64,000 bases of DNA, taken from the NCBI RefSeq assembly GCF_014839805.1, contig NC_051129.1:1364001-1428000 (forward strand), given 5' to 3'. The position numbers and the translations under genes are program-made. This DNA comes from Manduca sexta. Lineage: Eukaryota; Arthropoda; Insecta; Lepidoptera; Sphingidae. Shown in pieces: positions 1-11,562 of this stretch. Below the pieces are notes generated by a model that was given only the letters and a program-made list of their open reading frames with translations, had not been told where the DNA came from and did not search any database. Position 1 is the first letter of the stretch. The number at the start of each line of letters is the position of its first letter.

Positions 1-125
1 GACATGTAAATCTTGGTCCAATTTCCTGTAATTTAAAAATCAGGATCTTTAAGGTATGGTATATGTTCTAATTTTTTAACAACTCATTAACGTAGAAAAT
101 GGCTGAAGTAATTAGATTTTTAGTA

Positions 126-395
126 TTTATTGAAATAAAATTATTTTACGGATTCTATCGCGGTTCTTTGTATTATAATTTTCTCCCGATATTTCGAAAA
201 CTTTCCAGCCTTTGCGGTCACGCGGTGGACTGAGGAGTAGGTCATCCGAAAAGTCAAAGTGACAATGCTACCTACATTTTACAATTCTACATTATTTTAA
301 ATTTTTAGCTGTTGACGGTCCGATCTTTGTAGAATAAGCTCACAGTGTCTTGAAGTTTAGCAGCCGATCTTTTGGGTTCCGATTTAATTAAATGT
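126..395 (+). repeat. family G dispersed repeat
   Basis: It shares the core 'ttattttacggatt...cgacgtttcgaaga...gcagcc...gtcac...ggactgagg...gtcatccgaaaagtca' with 8822-9035, 9640-9775, 24945-25160 and 55700-55960, and in reverse with 40575-40815. This is one of the longer copies and runs to the 'agctcacagtg' segment. No coding capacity is visible and the class is unknown. Confidence 0.7.
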
Positions 396-730
396 AGAAC
401 AGGATCCTAAGCTTGTGCAAGCTTTCAAGCATCTTATTTATTCAAATTCGTGTATGACCATGGGAGGCAGGAAGTGTTTATAAATTTGTTACGTGACATT
501 ACACCACTATGACACTGGAAAAGTAATTTAAACTTTTAGGCACATATTGAAGTGGTATTTCTCAATAACTTGACGGCATCTCCGAGTTTTAAATGAAAAA
601 CGAATAGCATTCATTTAGATATGCGAAAACTCTATTTCAAATAGGCATTTTGTCAATTTATTCTTAATGAGACTCAGGACATACTCAAACAAATATTTTT
701 GCAAATAAAAAATATTTGATCTTTAATAAC

Positions 731-955
731 TGCCTCGATGGAGTAGTTGTATCGTGTGTGCGTTATAACTTCCGATCTGAGGTCTCGGGTTACATTCCCG
801 GGTCGCGCAAAGTGATATAAAATTTCTTTTCTTAGAATCCGCCTAAATTCGTGATATGATGATAGGTTCTCCTTATAACATGGAACACATACAGCGTAAA
901 GTGGGTGAACTAGTTGCGTCTCTGCTTACTCTAATGATAACGGACGAGTGTATAA
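731..955 (+). repeat. SINE-2 copy, diverged
   Basis: It has a tRNA-like head with a degenerate B box (gggttacattcccgggtcg), followed by a body related to the better copy at 43056-43305. Confidence 0.65.
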
Positions 956-1470
956 AAAAAATTAAGCGCATAAAGTAATAAAACAGAATCAAATAGACAA
1001 CTGAATATCCATGTGGATGTGATATTACGATCCGGTTACATCCGGATATGAGTCAATTTGCGATACTGCTCCGGGTACCGGCGCCGATCGCTGTCATATC
1101 CGACTGTAATTACTGGCACAGGATAGAGCATAGACTATTGATAAATTAGACTAAGTTATGCTAGTGTTCGACTACTTTAAAACAACATTCGAGGATTGTT
1201 TTCTGTTACAGCTGTTCAAACTACTTTTAAATAATTGTGGATTGTTTTCTGTTAGAGCTGGACTTTTCTATGAATAAAAAATATGTGGATTGATTCATAC
1301 ATATTTGTGTCAGATATAGATAGATCTTGGCGTGTTTTTTCGTCAACAGTAAGGTATAATTCAGTTCAGTTTAATTGCCTGTTATTGATTTTTATTTTAT
1401 GTTATTAGTTATTAATTTATTTTTGTATACTTTGTGGGTTGTTAAATTTTAGCATAATAATATTTATAAT

Positions 1471-1760
1471 AATATAAGCCCCGTATTATATATATACTGT
1501 CCCACTGTTGGGCACGGGCCTCCTCAGCTGGCCCAGTGCGGATTGGTAGACTTCACATACCCTCGAAAATTCCTGTAGAGAATTTCTCAGGTATGCAGGT
1601 TTCCTCACGATGTTTTCCTTCACCGTTAAAGCAAGCGATAATTCACAAAGAATACTCTCATATTTTTTTTTAGAAGTCAGAGTTGTTTGCCCTTGGGATT
1701 TGAATCTGCGGTCAATCGTCTCGGCAGTCCGTTCCACAACCAACTAGGCTATAGCCGCTC
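1471..1760 (-). repeat. SINE-1 copy
   Basis: Minus-strand copy of the tRNA-derived SINE best preserved at 47770-48100. It has the A-box-like TAGCCTAGTTGG near 1755 and the terminal 'cagtgggacagt' tail near 1500. Confidence 0.85.
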
Positions 1761-1844
1761 TAATTTTTAATTATTTTTTGCATAACTAAATCCAATTACG
1801 CATAGGTGGTTATGCTAGAGTTTTCAGCTTTATTTATACGGATA

Positions 1845-2035
1845 CTGCAAAAACCTCACTGGTGATGGTGATAAGTGGAGTAGTGTTCGGATGTGTCGAA
1901 AGACAAGAGATGTTGACCCCTCGCTCATCGACGCAATTATGCCGGCTTTGAAACCAAATATATATAGAATGATCCCGAAATGCGTCACACGTATGAGGGC
2001 AGCTATGGCGGGTATAACGCATGCCGTCGGCGCGT
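1845..2035 (-). repeat. family D dispersed repeat, diverged
   Basis: In reverse orientation it shares the blocks 'gcataattgtgtcga', 'ctgatcccg' and 'tatggcgggt' with the family D copy at 7163-7395. Confidence 0.7.
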
Positions 2036-2232
2036 ATGTATTACATTATTCGTAAAGACTTTACTTTAGATTTTTCATGAACTGTAAATGTATATAATTG
2101 CCAAATAATTTTAGCAATTTTAGCTAAAATAACAGTAACTTTGAATGATACTGTTGAATAAGAAAATACTATTAGGCTCTTATTATTTGACGTAATAAAG
2201 TGCCAAAAAAGTAATTAATTATAATTTATAAT

Positions 2233-2465
2233 TAGCTAGGTTTTGATCTCATAAGGCAAGTAGCAGGCCCTGAATGGACCCGTTTAGCCAAAGATCGAGT
2301 CTCATGGAAATCCTTAATCCAGGAGGCCTTTGTTGTAGGACAAGCTGTTGCTAAAAAGAAACCGACTGCCGATATTAAGTAATAGTATTGTCAAAAAAAT
2401 ATATATAAAAAAAACATTCACGTCGAATTGATAACCTCCTCCTTTTTTTGAAGTCGGTTAACAAG
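2233..2465 (+). mobile_element. LINE 3' end fragment
   Basis: An open frame after a TAG encodes about 47 residues containing VAGPEWTRLAKDRVSWKSL and ends at a TAA near 2381. This resembles the C-terminal tail of lepidopteran non-LTR retrotransposon polymerases. It is followed by a 3' tail (acgtcgaattgataacctcc...tgaagtcggttaa) that recurs near 14500-14555 and 61100-61150. It is a 5'-truncated dead copy. Confidence 0.75.
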
Positions 2466-3299
2466 TAATAAGTTAAAAGATACCTATTGTAATTAGCAGT
2501 AACAGCAATAAATGCTTATTTTATTTATTTATTTATTTTTAGGTTTTGATTCCGGCTTCGACCGTGTTAACCGTTCCCAGGATAAAAAGTGAGCTACAGC
2601 ATCCAGTAATGTAGCTCTCTATTAGTGAAAGAATTTTCTAATAATTTTTAAGTTTCAAATAATATTTCATTTCCTATTTTAACCCCTTAATCAACAAATT
2701 TCCAAAAAACCTTAATTCCTACTTACGCCATTTAAGTAACCATTATTTCAATTTATGCTTCTAGTCCCTGTGGCATTAGCTGTGCGCCGATCTGTCAATC
2801 AGATTTTTTTTTATATTATATCACGTCATAGTTTGCGAAGGTGTTGTAAGAGATTATGTAATCGATTAAAAATTATGTCATGTATCCCATCCCTACACAA
2901 CTCTCTCTCTAGTTCCGGTGTTCAGCCATGTAACATGTCTGTACAATAATATAATTTTAATGTGCATTAATCACAATAAACAAATAAGTATTAAGAAGCC
3001 TATCATTATTTTATAGGTGTTAATGTGTTAAATTCGATTACGTCTGTAAACAATGAGCTATTGTATCGCAAACACGGCAATAGATCCTCAATAGATGTTA
3101 TCTCGAAAGCTAGCCGGCAATACCGGTGATTTATTGGACTTATCCGGACATCGGTAACTTCGACGTCTTTCCGCAGATGTAATCTGACGTCACGATAATA
3201 GTTTCACTTTATATTGAAGATTGACTGTTTGATGTATTGTTTGCTTTGATCTAGTAACAATTGCGAGGAGTGAGGTTTGATTAGCAGGCTAAGGAACAA

Positions 3300-3535
3300 T
3301 TTGCATGGGATTTTGGAAGAGGCCTTTTTTTGAGGATTTTTTTTTCATGGGATTGGGAAGAGGCCTGCATCAGGCCAGCGCTTATTCGTAAAAGAAACAT
3401 AATTTTCACACGCGTCAATAATTGTAGACACCCCATATGATGGCGGCATAAGAGTTTCATCATAAAAGAAGCCAAATCCTTTTCCACATGCGTCAATAAT
3501 TGGATAGCCCCCATATTATATGGGGGCTATCCAAT
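3300..3535. repeat. local degenerate tandem duplication ending in a perfect palindrome
   Basis: 'catgggat...ggaagaggcct' occurs twice (about 3304 and 3348). 'cgcgtcaataattg' and 'tgcgtcaataattg' occur about 78 bp apart (about 3411 and 3489). The second unit runs into a perfect inverted repeat with arms 3499-3516 and 3518-3535 around a single base. Confidence 0.8.
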
Positions 3536-3677
3536 ATTATAACAGCGACATAAGGGCAGAAGGTGTTGGTTGCGCAGTGCGAAGTACGAGATTCGGTTTT
3601 GAGACCAAAAATACATGTAGGTAGTGTAATAAATAAATACAGTACCTAATCATATAATATCAATAATAAAATAAAAG

Positions 3678-3930
3678 TAGCTCTGTATTATATATTGCGT
3701 TTGCTGAGCACGGGCCTCTCTACTACTGAGAGGATTTTGGCTACTACGCTGGCTTAGTATGGGTTGGCAGACTTCACATATCTTCGAAATAATTTTTTAA
3801 GCATTCGCAGGTATGTAGGTTTCCTGACCTTTACCGTTAAGTAAATTATGGATAATGCACACATAAATTCAAAAAGTCAGAAGTGTGTCTTGGATTATGA
3901 ACATGTGGACATCCGTCTCAGCAAAGCGTT
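3678..3930 (-). repeat. SINE-1 copy, truncated
   Basis: Minus-strand SINE-1 lacking its tRNA-like head beyond about 3930. At that end it is joined directly to a plus-strand SINE-2 body. Confidence 0.75.
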
Positions 3931-3947
3931 ACATTCCAGAAGCGGCC

Positions 3948-4135
3948 TTTGTGGGAGGCGAAGCGGAGTCATCAGCCCGGAGTCTGGAATTTGTGCCCGA
4001 TATGGCGATAGGCTCGTCCCCTACCACATCATGGGACGGAACAAACTTGGCGAGAAGTCTGTGACCTTACGCCTCTGCATATCCCTTCGGAGATAAATGT
4101 GAGATGTTTGTGTATATATCCCTGAAAGGATAGGC
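3948..4135 (+). repeat. SINE-2 body without head
   Basis: It contains 'agcccggagtctggaatttg', 'atatggcgataggctcg' and 'catcatgggacggaac', matching 43056-43305, but the tRNA-like head is missing. Confidence 0.8.
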
Positions 4136-4504
4136 AGTTATGCAAGTAGTACTTCTTGATCAAATTTTAGGCACATTATATTTTGTCGACTGAATAAAGT
4201 TCCAAAATTTACGTTGATTTGCATACTTATTCGTAAACTTACACGCGGTGTCTTCCGCAAAAAGCTACTTTTTATACTATAAAACACGACTTGAGTATTA
4301 ACCGCACGCGAGCGCAGTTTAATCTCGTTCCAAAGGTAACGTTACCCACGAAACGGTGTTAATCTTGCACAGACGGGCTGTTAACTCTAACTGACGTATT
4401 TCACAATTACAAAGAATACAGTGGAGAATAAATGTAGAAGGTAACTAATTGCTTGCCGGGTTTAGTGTTGCAGGATATTGAGGTAGTAATATAGTTTGCT
4501 TGTG

Positions 4505-4915
4505 GTAGGATATATTTTATATCCGCCTGGATACAAACCATTGTACACAAGGTGTTAACGCCTTCCATAATTTATTTATTTATTTGGGAAAATAAAATTG
4601 TTACAATAAAATGTAACTTAACAGCGTAACTAAATATAAATTAAATGAACTAATGTAACAACCACAGCAATTTCCACGTATTATAAAGAATATTATAAAT
4701 ACATATTATAACCGTATTATATGTATTTATAATATTATATTATATTATTATTATAATGGCCCATAAGTGTGTCACGTTTCGGAATCGGCCTGTTTAACCG
4801 GTTCCAATAGGCCGGCATAATTTTGTCGACTGTCTGATAATCATCTCTCGTCAGTTAACAGTCTGGACCCTACTGCAATATCAGGTTCAATGGGGTAATT
4901 CGTCATGAAATGGCC
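4505..4915 (+). repeat. family D repeat interrupted by an AT-rich insertion
   Basis: Left part 4505-4570 ('aggatatattttatatccgcc' to 'aaggtgttaacgcc') and right part 4756-4915 ('atggcccataagtgtg' to 'atcaggttcaatgg') are contiguous in other family D copies. The intervening ~185 bp are AT-rich and contain a perfect 18-bp inverted repeat (4689-4706 and 4719-4736). Confidence 0.75.
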
Positions 4916-5350
4916 AGCTCGCTCGGAGTCATGCCACTCTCATATCACGAAGTAACACTTGCTATAGCTGGTACATGTGGTAATATTTTCGGAGTCAAGA
5001 AAGCCGAAGGTGATGCATCTGTTTCTTTAGTATTTTGGATGTTTACATGAGGTGACCCAGGCATGGTTTGCTCGGCCCATATTTAAAAAAACAAATTTTT
5101 ATATTCAAATACAAAGTATTAACTAACTGTTTACAAGTTATAGACGAAACGCTGGACCATATCGTAGGTTCAAATGCGAATTGACTTAAGCGACATTTCT
5201 TTTAATTTGTAACTAGGTTCAAAAGACACGGAAAAAACGTGCTGATTTTATATATGTATGAATAGCGCCGCAAAAAAAATTTTGCTTAAGTCAATTAGAC
5301 TTTTAATCATTGATATTAATTTTGTGTCGCTCTTACATTAAAATAAATAT

Positions 5351-5599
5351 TTTATATATATAAAAATGAATCTCTATTTCCCTTGGTCATCGCATCACGC
5401 GTGAATGGTTGGGCCGACTTCACTATTTTTTCTTTTGAAAGAAAAGGTTCTTATGAAAGAAAAAATTCAATTGCGCGGAAAATTTGAAAATTTAAGAATA
5501 CTTAACGACACTATTAACTTTACATAACCGTCAGCGATTGACAGAAAGCGCGCTGCAAATTCATAGTTAAGACGGGACAACGTCTGTCGGATCACCTAG
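5351..5599 (+). mobile_element. non-autonomous Helitron, family 1
   Basis: It starts at 'tatatatataaaaatgaatc', with the 5' TC degraded, and ends with an imperfect hairpin (gacgggacaacgtctgtc) a few bases before CTAG at 5596-5599, followed by T. No coding sequence. Better-preserved relatives are at 27356 and 32623. Confidence 0.8.
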
Positions 5600-6476
5600 T
5601 TTTATAATATATTTCCCATACATCCAGTTTCCATCCACAGTCTAAGCAATTTACATTTAGCTATTTCGGCGCCAGTTTTATGCCAAGGTTTAGAAAAGCT
5701 AACGTTCCGGTGTCACAGCTTTAGTTCAAAGCTATCGCGTGCCTTTGTGCATGTTAAACAAGCTTACTTCACTTGAGCAAACAACGAGCTTTTAGGGTTC
5801 CGTTGTCTATGGCGAGACCGGAAGCCTTACGTAACCAATGTCCGGTTGGAATGGTATTGAGTTTCCAACATATTTCACGCTATATGGACCAGGGGGTGGT
5901 CAGATATGTTGTCATAGATAAAAGTAAATGTAAATAGATAAATGTAAATGGGCCTATTTCCGTCTTCGCCTTAATTTAAAAGTCTCTTTGTCACTTTATT
6001 TGGGTAATAAAAACCCGAATTAATATGTCCGGGATAAAAAGTAGCCTATAATATCTTCATACACTTGATCTCTAAGCTATATAGCATCAAAATAATGCAC
6101 TTGGTCTGTACTTTATTGCATTAAATCCTTTTAATAAACTTATTTTCACACTTTTCCTTCCTAGTAAACACAGCACACAAATTTAAAGGTTTTAAATAAT
6201 TGATTTTCTAACATTATTTTGTAACTAAGACTACACTAATAACTATCGTTATTTCCTATTTACAACTCACAATAACCCCTATCGTAATACCAAGATAAAT
6301 GTTTAAGTAGGCCATCAGGCAGCCAAAAGTACGCGCGCATCAAAAGCGATTTGTCTGAGTGACAGATAGTCCCAAGATATCAGAGACAAATGGGACGAGC
6401 TGCCATCGACGGCTCTACAAAACATTTGAGGGAAACTACTTAACTATGCGCGATTTCTAGTTCAACTATAATATAA

Positions 6477-6776
6477 AGCAGCCATAGTCTAGTTGGGTGT
6501 GGAACGGCCTGTCGAGACGAGTGTTCAAATCCCAAGGGCACACTCTGACTTTTCTAAATTTATGTGTGCATTCTTTGTGAATTATCACTCGCTTTCGGTG
6601 AAGGAAAACATCGTGAGAAAACATGCATACTTGAGAAGTTTTTTATAGGAATTTTTAGGGTGTGTGAAGTCTACCAATCCGCATTAGGCCAGCGTGGTGG
6701 ACTAAGGCCTAATCCCTCTCAGTAGTAGTGGAGGCCCGTGCCCAGCACTGTCGGTATAATACAGGGCTGATATTAT
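6477..6776 (+). repeat. SINE-1 copy, near full length
   Basis: It has the A-box-like 'tagtctagttgg', the B-box-like 'gttcaaatccc', and ends 'cagggctgatattattt'. Confidence 0.87.
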
Positions 6777-6794
6777 TTAAACAAAAATGTAGAC

Positions 6795-6995
6795 TACTTT
6801 GATGGCGTAGTCGTAGGCGTAGTGCGTGCTCGGTACGACACTGCTCTGTTGTCTCGGTTCAAATTCCAGGTCTGGAATGGTGATATTGGAATTTTGTATT
6901 AAGTCTTTAGTCTCGCCATCACATCATGGGACGGAATATACCTGGTTACAGCTCTGCGTACCACTTCAGGCATAAAAGTGTTGTGTATTTCTTTT
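6795..6995 (+). repeat. SINE-2 copy with internal deletion
   Basis: It has a tRNA-like head ('ggcgtagtcg', 'ggttcaaattccaggtc') and a 3' body ('catcacatcatgggacggaa'). The middle 'agtctggaatttgtgcccg' section is lost. Confidence 0.75.
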
Positions 6996-7162
6996 CTTTT
7001 AATGTCTTTCAATTAGAATCAATTCATTTTTTTATTGCGAAGTCTTAATTAGAAAGCCATACAATGACAGAGTACTAATGCGTTTTGTATGGTGAGATGG
7101 ATGCGGAGATTTAATACATTCCCTCGCTTTTCTAATTCCTACTCCATTATTACCGTCTTGCT

Positions 7163-7395
7163 GGTGGTAGGATATATTTTATATCCGCCCGGATAGCGAC
7201 CACCGTACTTGTTTTAAAACCCGCCATAGTAACCCACGTAAGTGTCGCGTTCCGGGATCAGCCTGTGTATATCCGGTTCCAACAGGCCGACATAATTGTG
7301 TCGACTGCCGAGGGGTAAGTATCTCTCGGCGGTCGACATTCTATTTGACCCCACTCCACTTACCATCAGGTGCAATGGCGTCACTTTTTCATGCA
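7163..7395 (+). repeat. family D dispersed repeat, best copy
   Basis: It starts 'tggtaggatatattttatat' and passes through 'ccgccatagtaacccacg', 'gatcagcctgtgtatatccg', 'aacaggccgacataattgtg' and 'accatcaggtgcaatgg'. At least fifteen other copies, intact or partial and on both strands, are visible in the window. No long open frame and no tRNA-like head, so the class is not assigned. Confidence 0.85.
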
Positions 7396-7631
7396 CGAAT
7401 AAAATAAAACGTATGTAATCTTCACTTATTTATCAGCATAAGCCATAAAAAATTATAATCAAAAATACTCCTCAAGAAATCTCGAGATGCATAACACATA
7501 GGGTGCACGCGGGTCAGAACAGTTAATTTTAACTGTTAACTTAAACGGGTAGTTTGCGGCGCGGTAATTAGCCCTCTTAGTTATCTCTCGCGGATTCATA
7601 TCTGCAAGTTATCGGCGGACGCGGTTATGAT

Positions 7632-8110
7632 TTTTTTTAATACTTTGAATGTTGAGACCATCTTGCCGTACGCCTGGGGCCTTATTCACTATCCCGCACG
7701 TTATTTTGACAGTGTGTAACAAGCACGTAACATAACGCATCATGTTCAGGACTATAGAAATTTGGCTTACGGAATACCATTCCACGCACATTTCTCGAAG
7801 ATAACATGACACGGCCGCGTTACGCGTTTACACTATCATACAGAATAAGGGCCCTGATTGTCAGCGATGCGACCGCCCATATACAGTAGAAACACCATCC
7901 AACACATTGAATTACAATGTATTGTTTGGTATTCCACTGCGCTCGCTATCTTGAGACATGAGTAAGTCTTATTATGTCCAGTAGTTATACTAGCTACAAT
8001 ATTCTTCAAACCGGAACACAAAAGTGACAACACACTGCTGCTTGGTGGCAGAAATAGACATTGCAGTGGTACCTACCAAGGTGGATTCTCACATATGAGA
8101 GAACTATCAC
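7632..8110 (+). repeat. family C repeat carrying a nested MITE
   Basis: Family C runs 'gaatgttgagaccatcttgccg' ... 'gcgaccgcccatatacagtagaaa' ... 'ttccactgcgctcgc' ... 'attatgtccagtag' ... 'ggactctcacatatgagag...ctaccacca'. This copy is interrupted after 7675 by the 179-bp MITE at 7676-7854. Confidence 0.85.
7676..7854 (-). mobile_element. 179-bp MITE with GGGGCCTTATTC termini
   Basis: It has terminal inverted repeats GGGGCCTTATTC and GAATAAGGGCCC. It is nearly identical in reverse to 32819-32997. It splits a family C repeat, which fixes its boundaries. The target duplication is one or two bases at most and unresolved, so the superfamily is not assigned. Confidence 0.88.
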
Positions 8111-8254
8111 CAGCAAATAATTCTTATTACAAGGCAGATGTGATTGATGGACATCCCCTACTAGAACAGCGTTATGTAGGCCTAAATACTATGGGCAGAA
8201 GAGGCTTGGACCAAGTAGTAGTACAGGTTACACTGGTGCAGGATCCATTGGACA

Positions 8255-8370
8255 CAAATTCCAGACTTCGGGTTGATACTGAGCAGAAGAATCAATATTG
8301 TCTACTCGACCTGGGAATCGAACCTGAAACCTCAGCACGTCAATACAATCAAACCATCGAAGGATCTACT
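8255..8370 (-). repeat. SINE-2 head fragment
   Basis: Reverse copy of the SINE-2 head: 'ttccagacttcgggttgat' and the B box 'ctgggaatcgaacctgaa'. Confidence 0.75.
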
Positions 8371-8821
8371 ATAACATTAACAGTCTAAATCCTATGCTTT
8401 ACACCACACACCGCAAACATTATGAATATGCATTGCATTTTGAATGCAGCTACCGTAAAATCAACAACTGTTATTACAGCCTCTATTTCCTTACCCATAG
8501 AGTTCGGAATATCGGCACGTGTCATGTAAACTTCATTATCGTGTAGGGCGCTTTACTTGTATTGACCCAGTTTATCGAATTTTAATTTGTCACGTGTTGA
8601 GTGCCAAATGAGACGCCATTTTGGTGTGTTTGCGTGTTAATAAGGTTTGTTTTTGTTTGTTAGGGTTTCCGAACGACCTTCGATAGAGCTTAAACGCTTT
8701 GTGAAGTAGAATTAACGTGATAGTGGCTCGAATATAAAAAATAATCATTATATTAACGGACTAGTTTAAAAGTAGGGCTTTGACTATAATGATATCTTAT
8801 GGTTAGGTCAATGTTATGACA

Positions 8822-9035
8822 TTGAAATAAAACTATTTTACGGATTTTTCGGAGTTTTTATATGATAGTTTACCGACATTTCGTAGAATTTGCAGCCTTA
8901 TTGGTCACGGGGGACTGAGGTGTTGCTCGTCCGAAAAGTCAGTTTCAATATCTACATACATTTTACAATTATACAATATTTGGTTGGGTCGGTCCGATCT
9001 ACGCAGAATGAGCTCACAGTGTTACATTCTGACTA
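8822..9035 (+). repeat. family G repeat
   Basis: It contains 'ttgaaataaaactattttacgg', 'gtcacgggggactgagg' and 'cgtccgaaaagtcag', ending near 'agctcacagtg'. Confidence 0.75.
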
Positions 9036-9542
9036 TAGATGATCTGGAAAGCAAATTTTAATGCCTTTTAATTATCAAGTTAACAAGCTACAGTCCTAAG
9101 AACCCAGAAAAAAAAACGATACCAGGACCCGGTATTTTTTTGTCCCGATAAGTTTTTCTACCTTGATACTTTTCCGAAGACGGTCCTAAGATTGTTTGAG
9201 ACTGTAAAATCTCTGAAGGCTAAAATCGTCTCTTAGACAAACCTCTTTCAAAGTACTGGCTAGTATTTCTTTTTATGGGTACAAGAGACGAGTCTTATTT
9301 TAGTTTTAACATACTTTATTAAAATGCTAATCAAAATAACCCCGAAAAAAGTACACTTATCTTCAACATTTTGAGTACAAAGCTGCAGAGCTTATTTAGA
9401 TGAACAACTTTTACTTGTTTCAAGTTGATAGCTTTAAGCTCACCTGCACACTATCATATGCATATAGTAACTACAAGAACCGTTTAGGTTACTGGCTTTG
9501 AAAATTGTATTTTGTTCAAAAGGGCAATTTAGCTTCTTGGTA

Positions 9543-9894
9543 CAGTCAGACACAAAAATAAGTCAACAAATTCAAAATTTCAAGTCATCTTTAAATACAA
9601 TGATTTCTTACGTTTATGCGAATGTTAGACATTGAAATAATATTATTTTTCGGAATTTATCGTTTCTTTTTTTATTATAAATTCCTCCCGACGTTTTGAA
9701 GACTGCAGATTTCATTGCACGTAGGTGACAGTAATAGTCCAGTATAAAAGTCACAATAAAATCCAAAAAATAATTTTATTTCAATATCACTTTTAACCTT
9801 CTGTCTCTGTATTGTTTGTGTATTAACAGACTTTTTTTCTATGTAAAACAGTCTTGGAGTTTTTAATTCGTTCAGTTACTTATGTAGCTGGCTG
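9543..9894 (+). mobile_element. TA-flanked inverted-repeat MITE (CAGTCAG type) holding a family G fragment
   Basis: The left end CAGTCAGACACAAAAATAAG (9543 on) pairs with a right end whose reverse complement begins CAGCCAGCTACATAAGTAAC. Both sides are flanked by TA (9541-9542, 9895-9896), the signature of Tc1/mariner-type insertion. A family G segment (9640-9775) lies inside. The related short element is at 23206-23401. Confidence 0.65.
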
Positions 9895-10440
9895 TACAAT
9901 CCACTCAAATTGTTAAAGTCTTTCGAAGTATCTTCAGAATTTTCAGCAAAAAGTGTTTTTAATAATCTTTTTGGAAATAAGTGTTCCGTTTTTTTACTTT
10001 GCATACGTACTAGCCTCAAGATAAATACATTATGTATCAACAACAACAAAAATTAACACATGAAACGTATTTATCTACTGAGAGCTGACCGTAGCTATTC
10101 CACTATAATCAATTTTTGTTTAATCTTACTGAAAATAATACAAAATATAGTACCTGTTTAATCAAGCAAATCAGTTTCGCTCTTAAGCGCGATAACAGCT
10201 GACACGCTGATAAATAAAATTCAGCATCTTAAGATCGCTAGTTAATAAACAGATATCAACAACTCTTAAGTCACAGCATATGAAGGGTTTTGACAGCTTT
10301 ATTTTCTAAACAATGCCGACTCAACTCAGAACAACCTCTCAAATGACAACTTAAGCTTTGTTTATTAGTTCAATACAATAAATATTAACTTGAGATCCTA
10401 CTCAAAGTTGAGATTGATTTAATCATACGACTCTAAATGT

Positions 10441-10760
10441 TTTTTTTGTTTACTGCTTTGAATAACGAGACGATCTTACCGGTCGTCTGATGCTAAGCGT
10501 AATACGACCGCCCATAAACAGTGGAAACACCATCCAACATCTTGAATTACAAAGTATTGTTTGGTATTCCACTGCGCTCGCAATCCTATGACATGAGATG
10601 TTACGTCTTATTATGTACAGAAGTTACACTAGCTACAATGTTCTCCAAACCGGAACACAACAGTGACTACACACTGCTGCTGGCGGCAGAAATAGATATT
10701 GCGGTGGTACCTACCCAGACGGACTCTCACATATGGGAGACCTACCACCAGTTAAAGTTT
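10441..10760 (+). repeat. family C repeat, near full length
   Basis: Uninterrupted copy from 'tactgctttgaataacgagacg' to 'acatatgggagacctaccaccag'. It gives the unbroken order used to see the insertion in the copy at 7632-8110. Confidence 0.85.
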
Positions 10761-11065
10761 GTTTCAGTTAACTGTTTGTTGTTTTACGTTACATAATTTG
10801 AGGGTGGCAACACACTGATGAGGTTTATTGCTCGTCAAAAATATTTTATTAATAAAACCCTAATAACCTTTTATGGCGTTTTAACGATTATGTTCGGCAG
10901 TTGGTTAGAGTTTAGACCCATTATTCTCGACCATCTGTGCATAGTTTGAATAAAAAGATCCAAAAGGCTGATTTTCCCTTTTATTGTAACAATTTTAATG
11001 TTTTAATGCGTAATTTTTATACACTCACGCGTTAATAATTTTGGAAATTATGTTTTGTGGAGTGT

Positions 11066-11125
11066 AAAATTGAGACCAAATGCTAAACAAAATAATGATT
11101 TTGTTTAGCATTTGGTCTCAATTTT
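11066..11125. repeat. perfect 28-bp inverted repeat (hairpin)
   Basis: Arm 11066-11093 and arm 11098-11125 are exact reverse complements, separated by AATG. The arms begin AAAATTGAGACCAAATGC. Outside the arms the complementarity stops at once. Confidence 0.95.
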
Positions 11126-11247
11126 GGTATAAAATAGCCATTTATTTTATGCGTTAACTGTTGGAGAAATGCGATGCTTATATTTTTTTAAATAAATTTG
11201 AATAAATAGAATGTATAAAATGAAAATATAATTAAAGGATCAATTGG

Positions 11248-11284
11248 AGGTGGACTCTCACATATGAGTGACCTACCACCATAC
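11248..11284 (+). repeat. family C 3' fragment
   Basis: Only the terminal 'gtggactctcacatatgagtgacctaccacca' portion is present, directly before the foldback MITE that follows. Confidence 0.7.
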
Positions 11285-11285
11285 A

Positions 11286-11562
11286 ATATTCTGCCGTGCT
11301 AAGCTTAAAAGCGGTATCTCAAAAAAAAAACAAATTTTAATTTTTAAGTCATCAAATACCTTAAAGAAATACCCATCTAATGAACTTAACAAAATAACGG
11401 TATCTTGTTTAGAACTTGTTAGAAAAAAACCTTAAATAGTTTCTCTATCTCAGTTTTACGTACAAAACTATAAAACTATATTTACAAGACTTCGATTATC
11501 TCGAAAGAAGGTTTCCCTGACATACCGTTATTGCGGTTAGCACGGCGGTATTATTCTGTCAC
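11286..11562. mobile_element. foldback MITE (TGCCGTGCTAAG type)
   Basis: The left end 'tgccgtgctaagcttaaaag' and the reverse complement of the right end, 'ccgccgtgctaaccgcaata', form imperfect inverted repeats. A related half element is at 35648-35780, also beginning 'actgccgtgctaagcg'. Confidence 0.65.

Noticed and set aside
1035..1125. Candidate minus-strand exon for the missing half of CUB3
   Set aside because: The GC-richer stretch has an AG-like start, but the required frame hits a stop and no CUB residues appear. It resembles repeated DNA.
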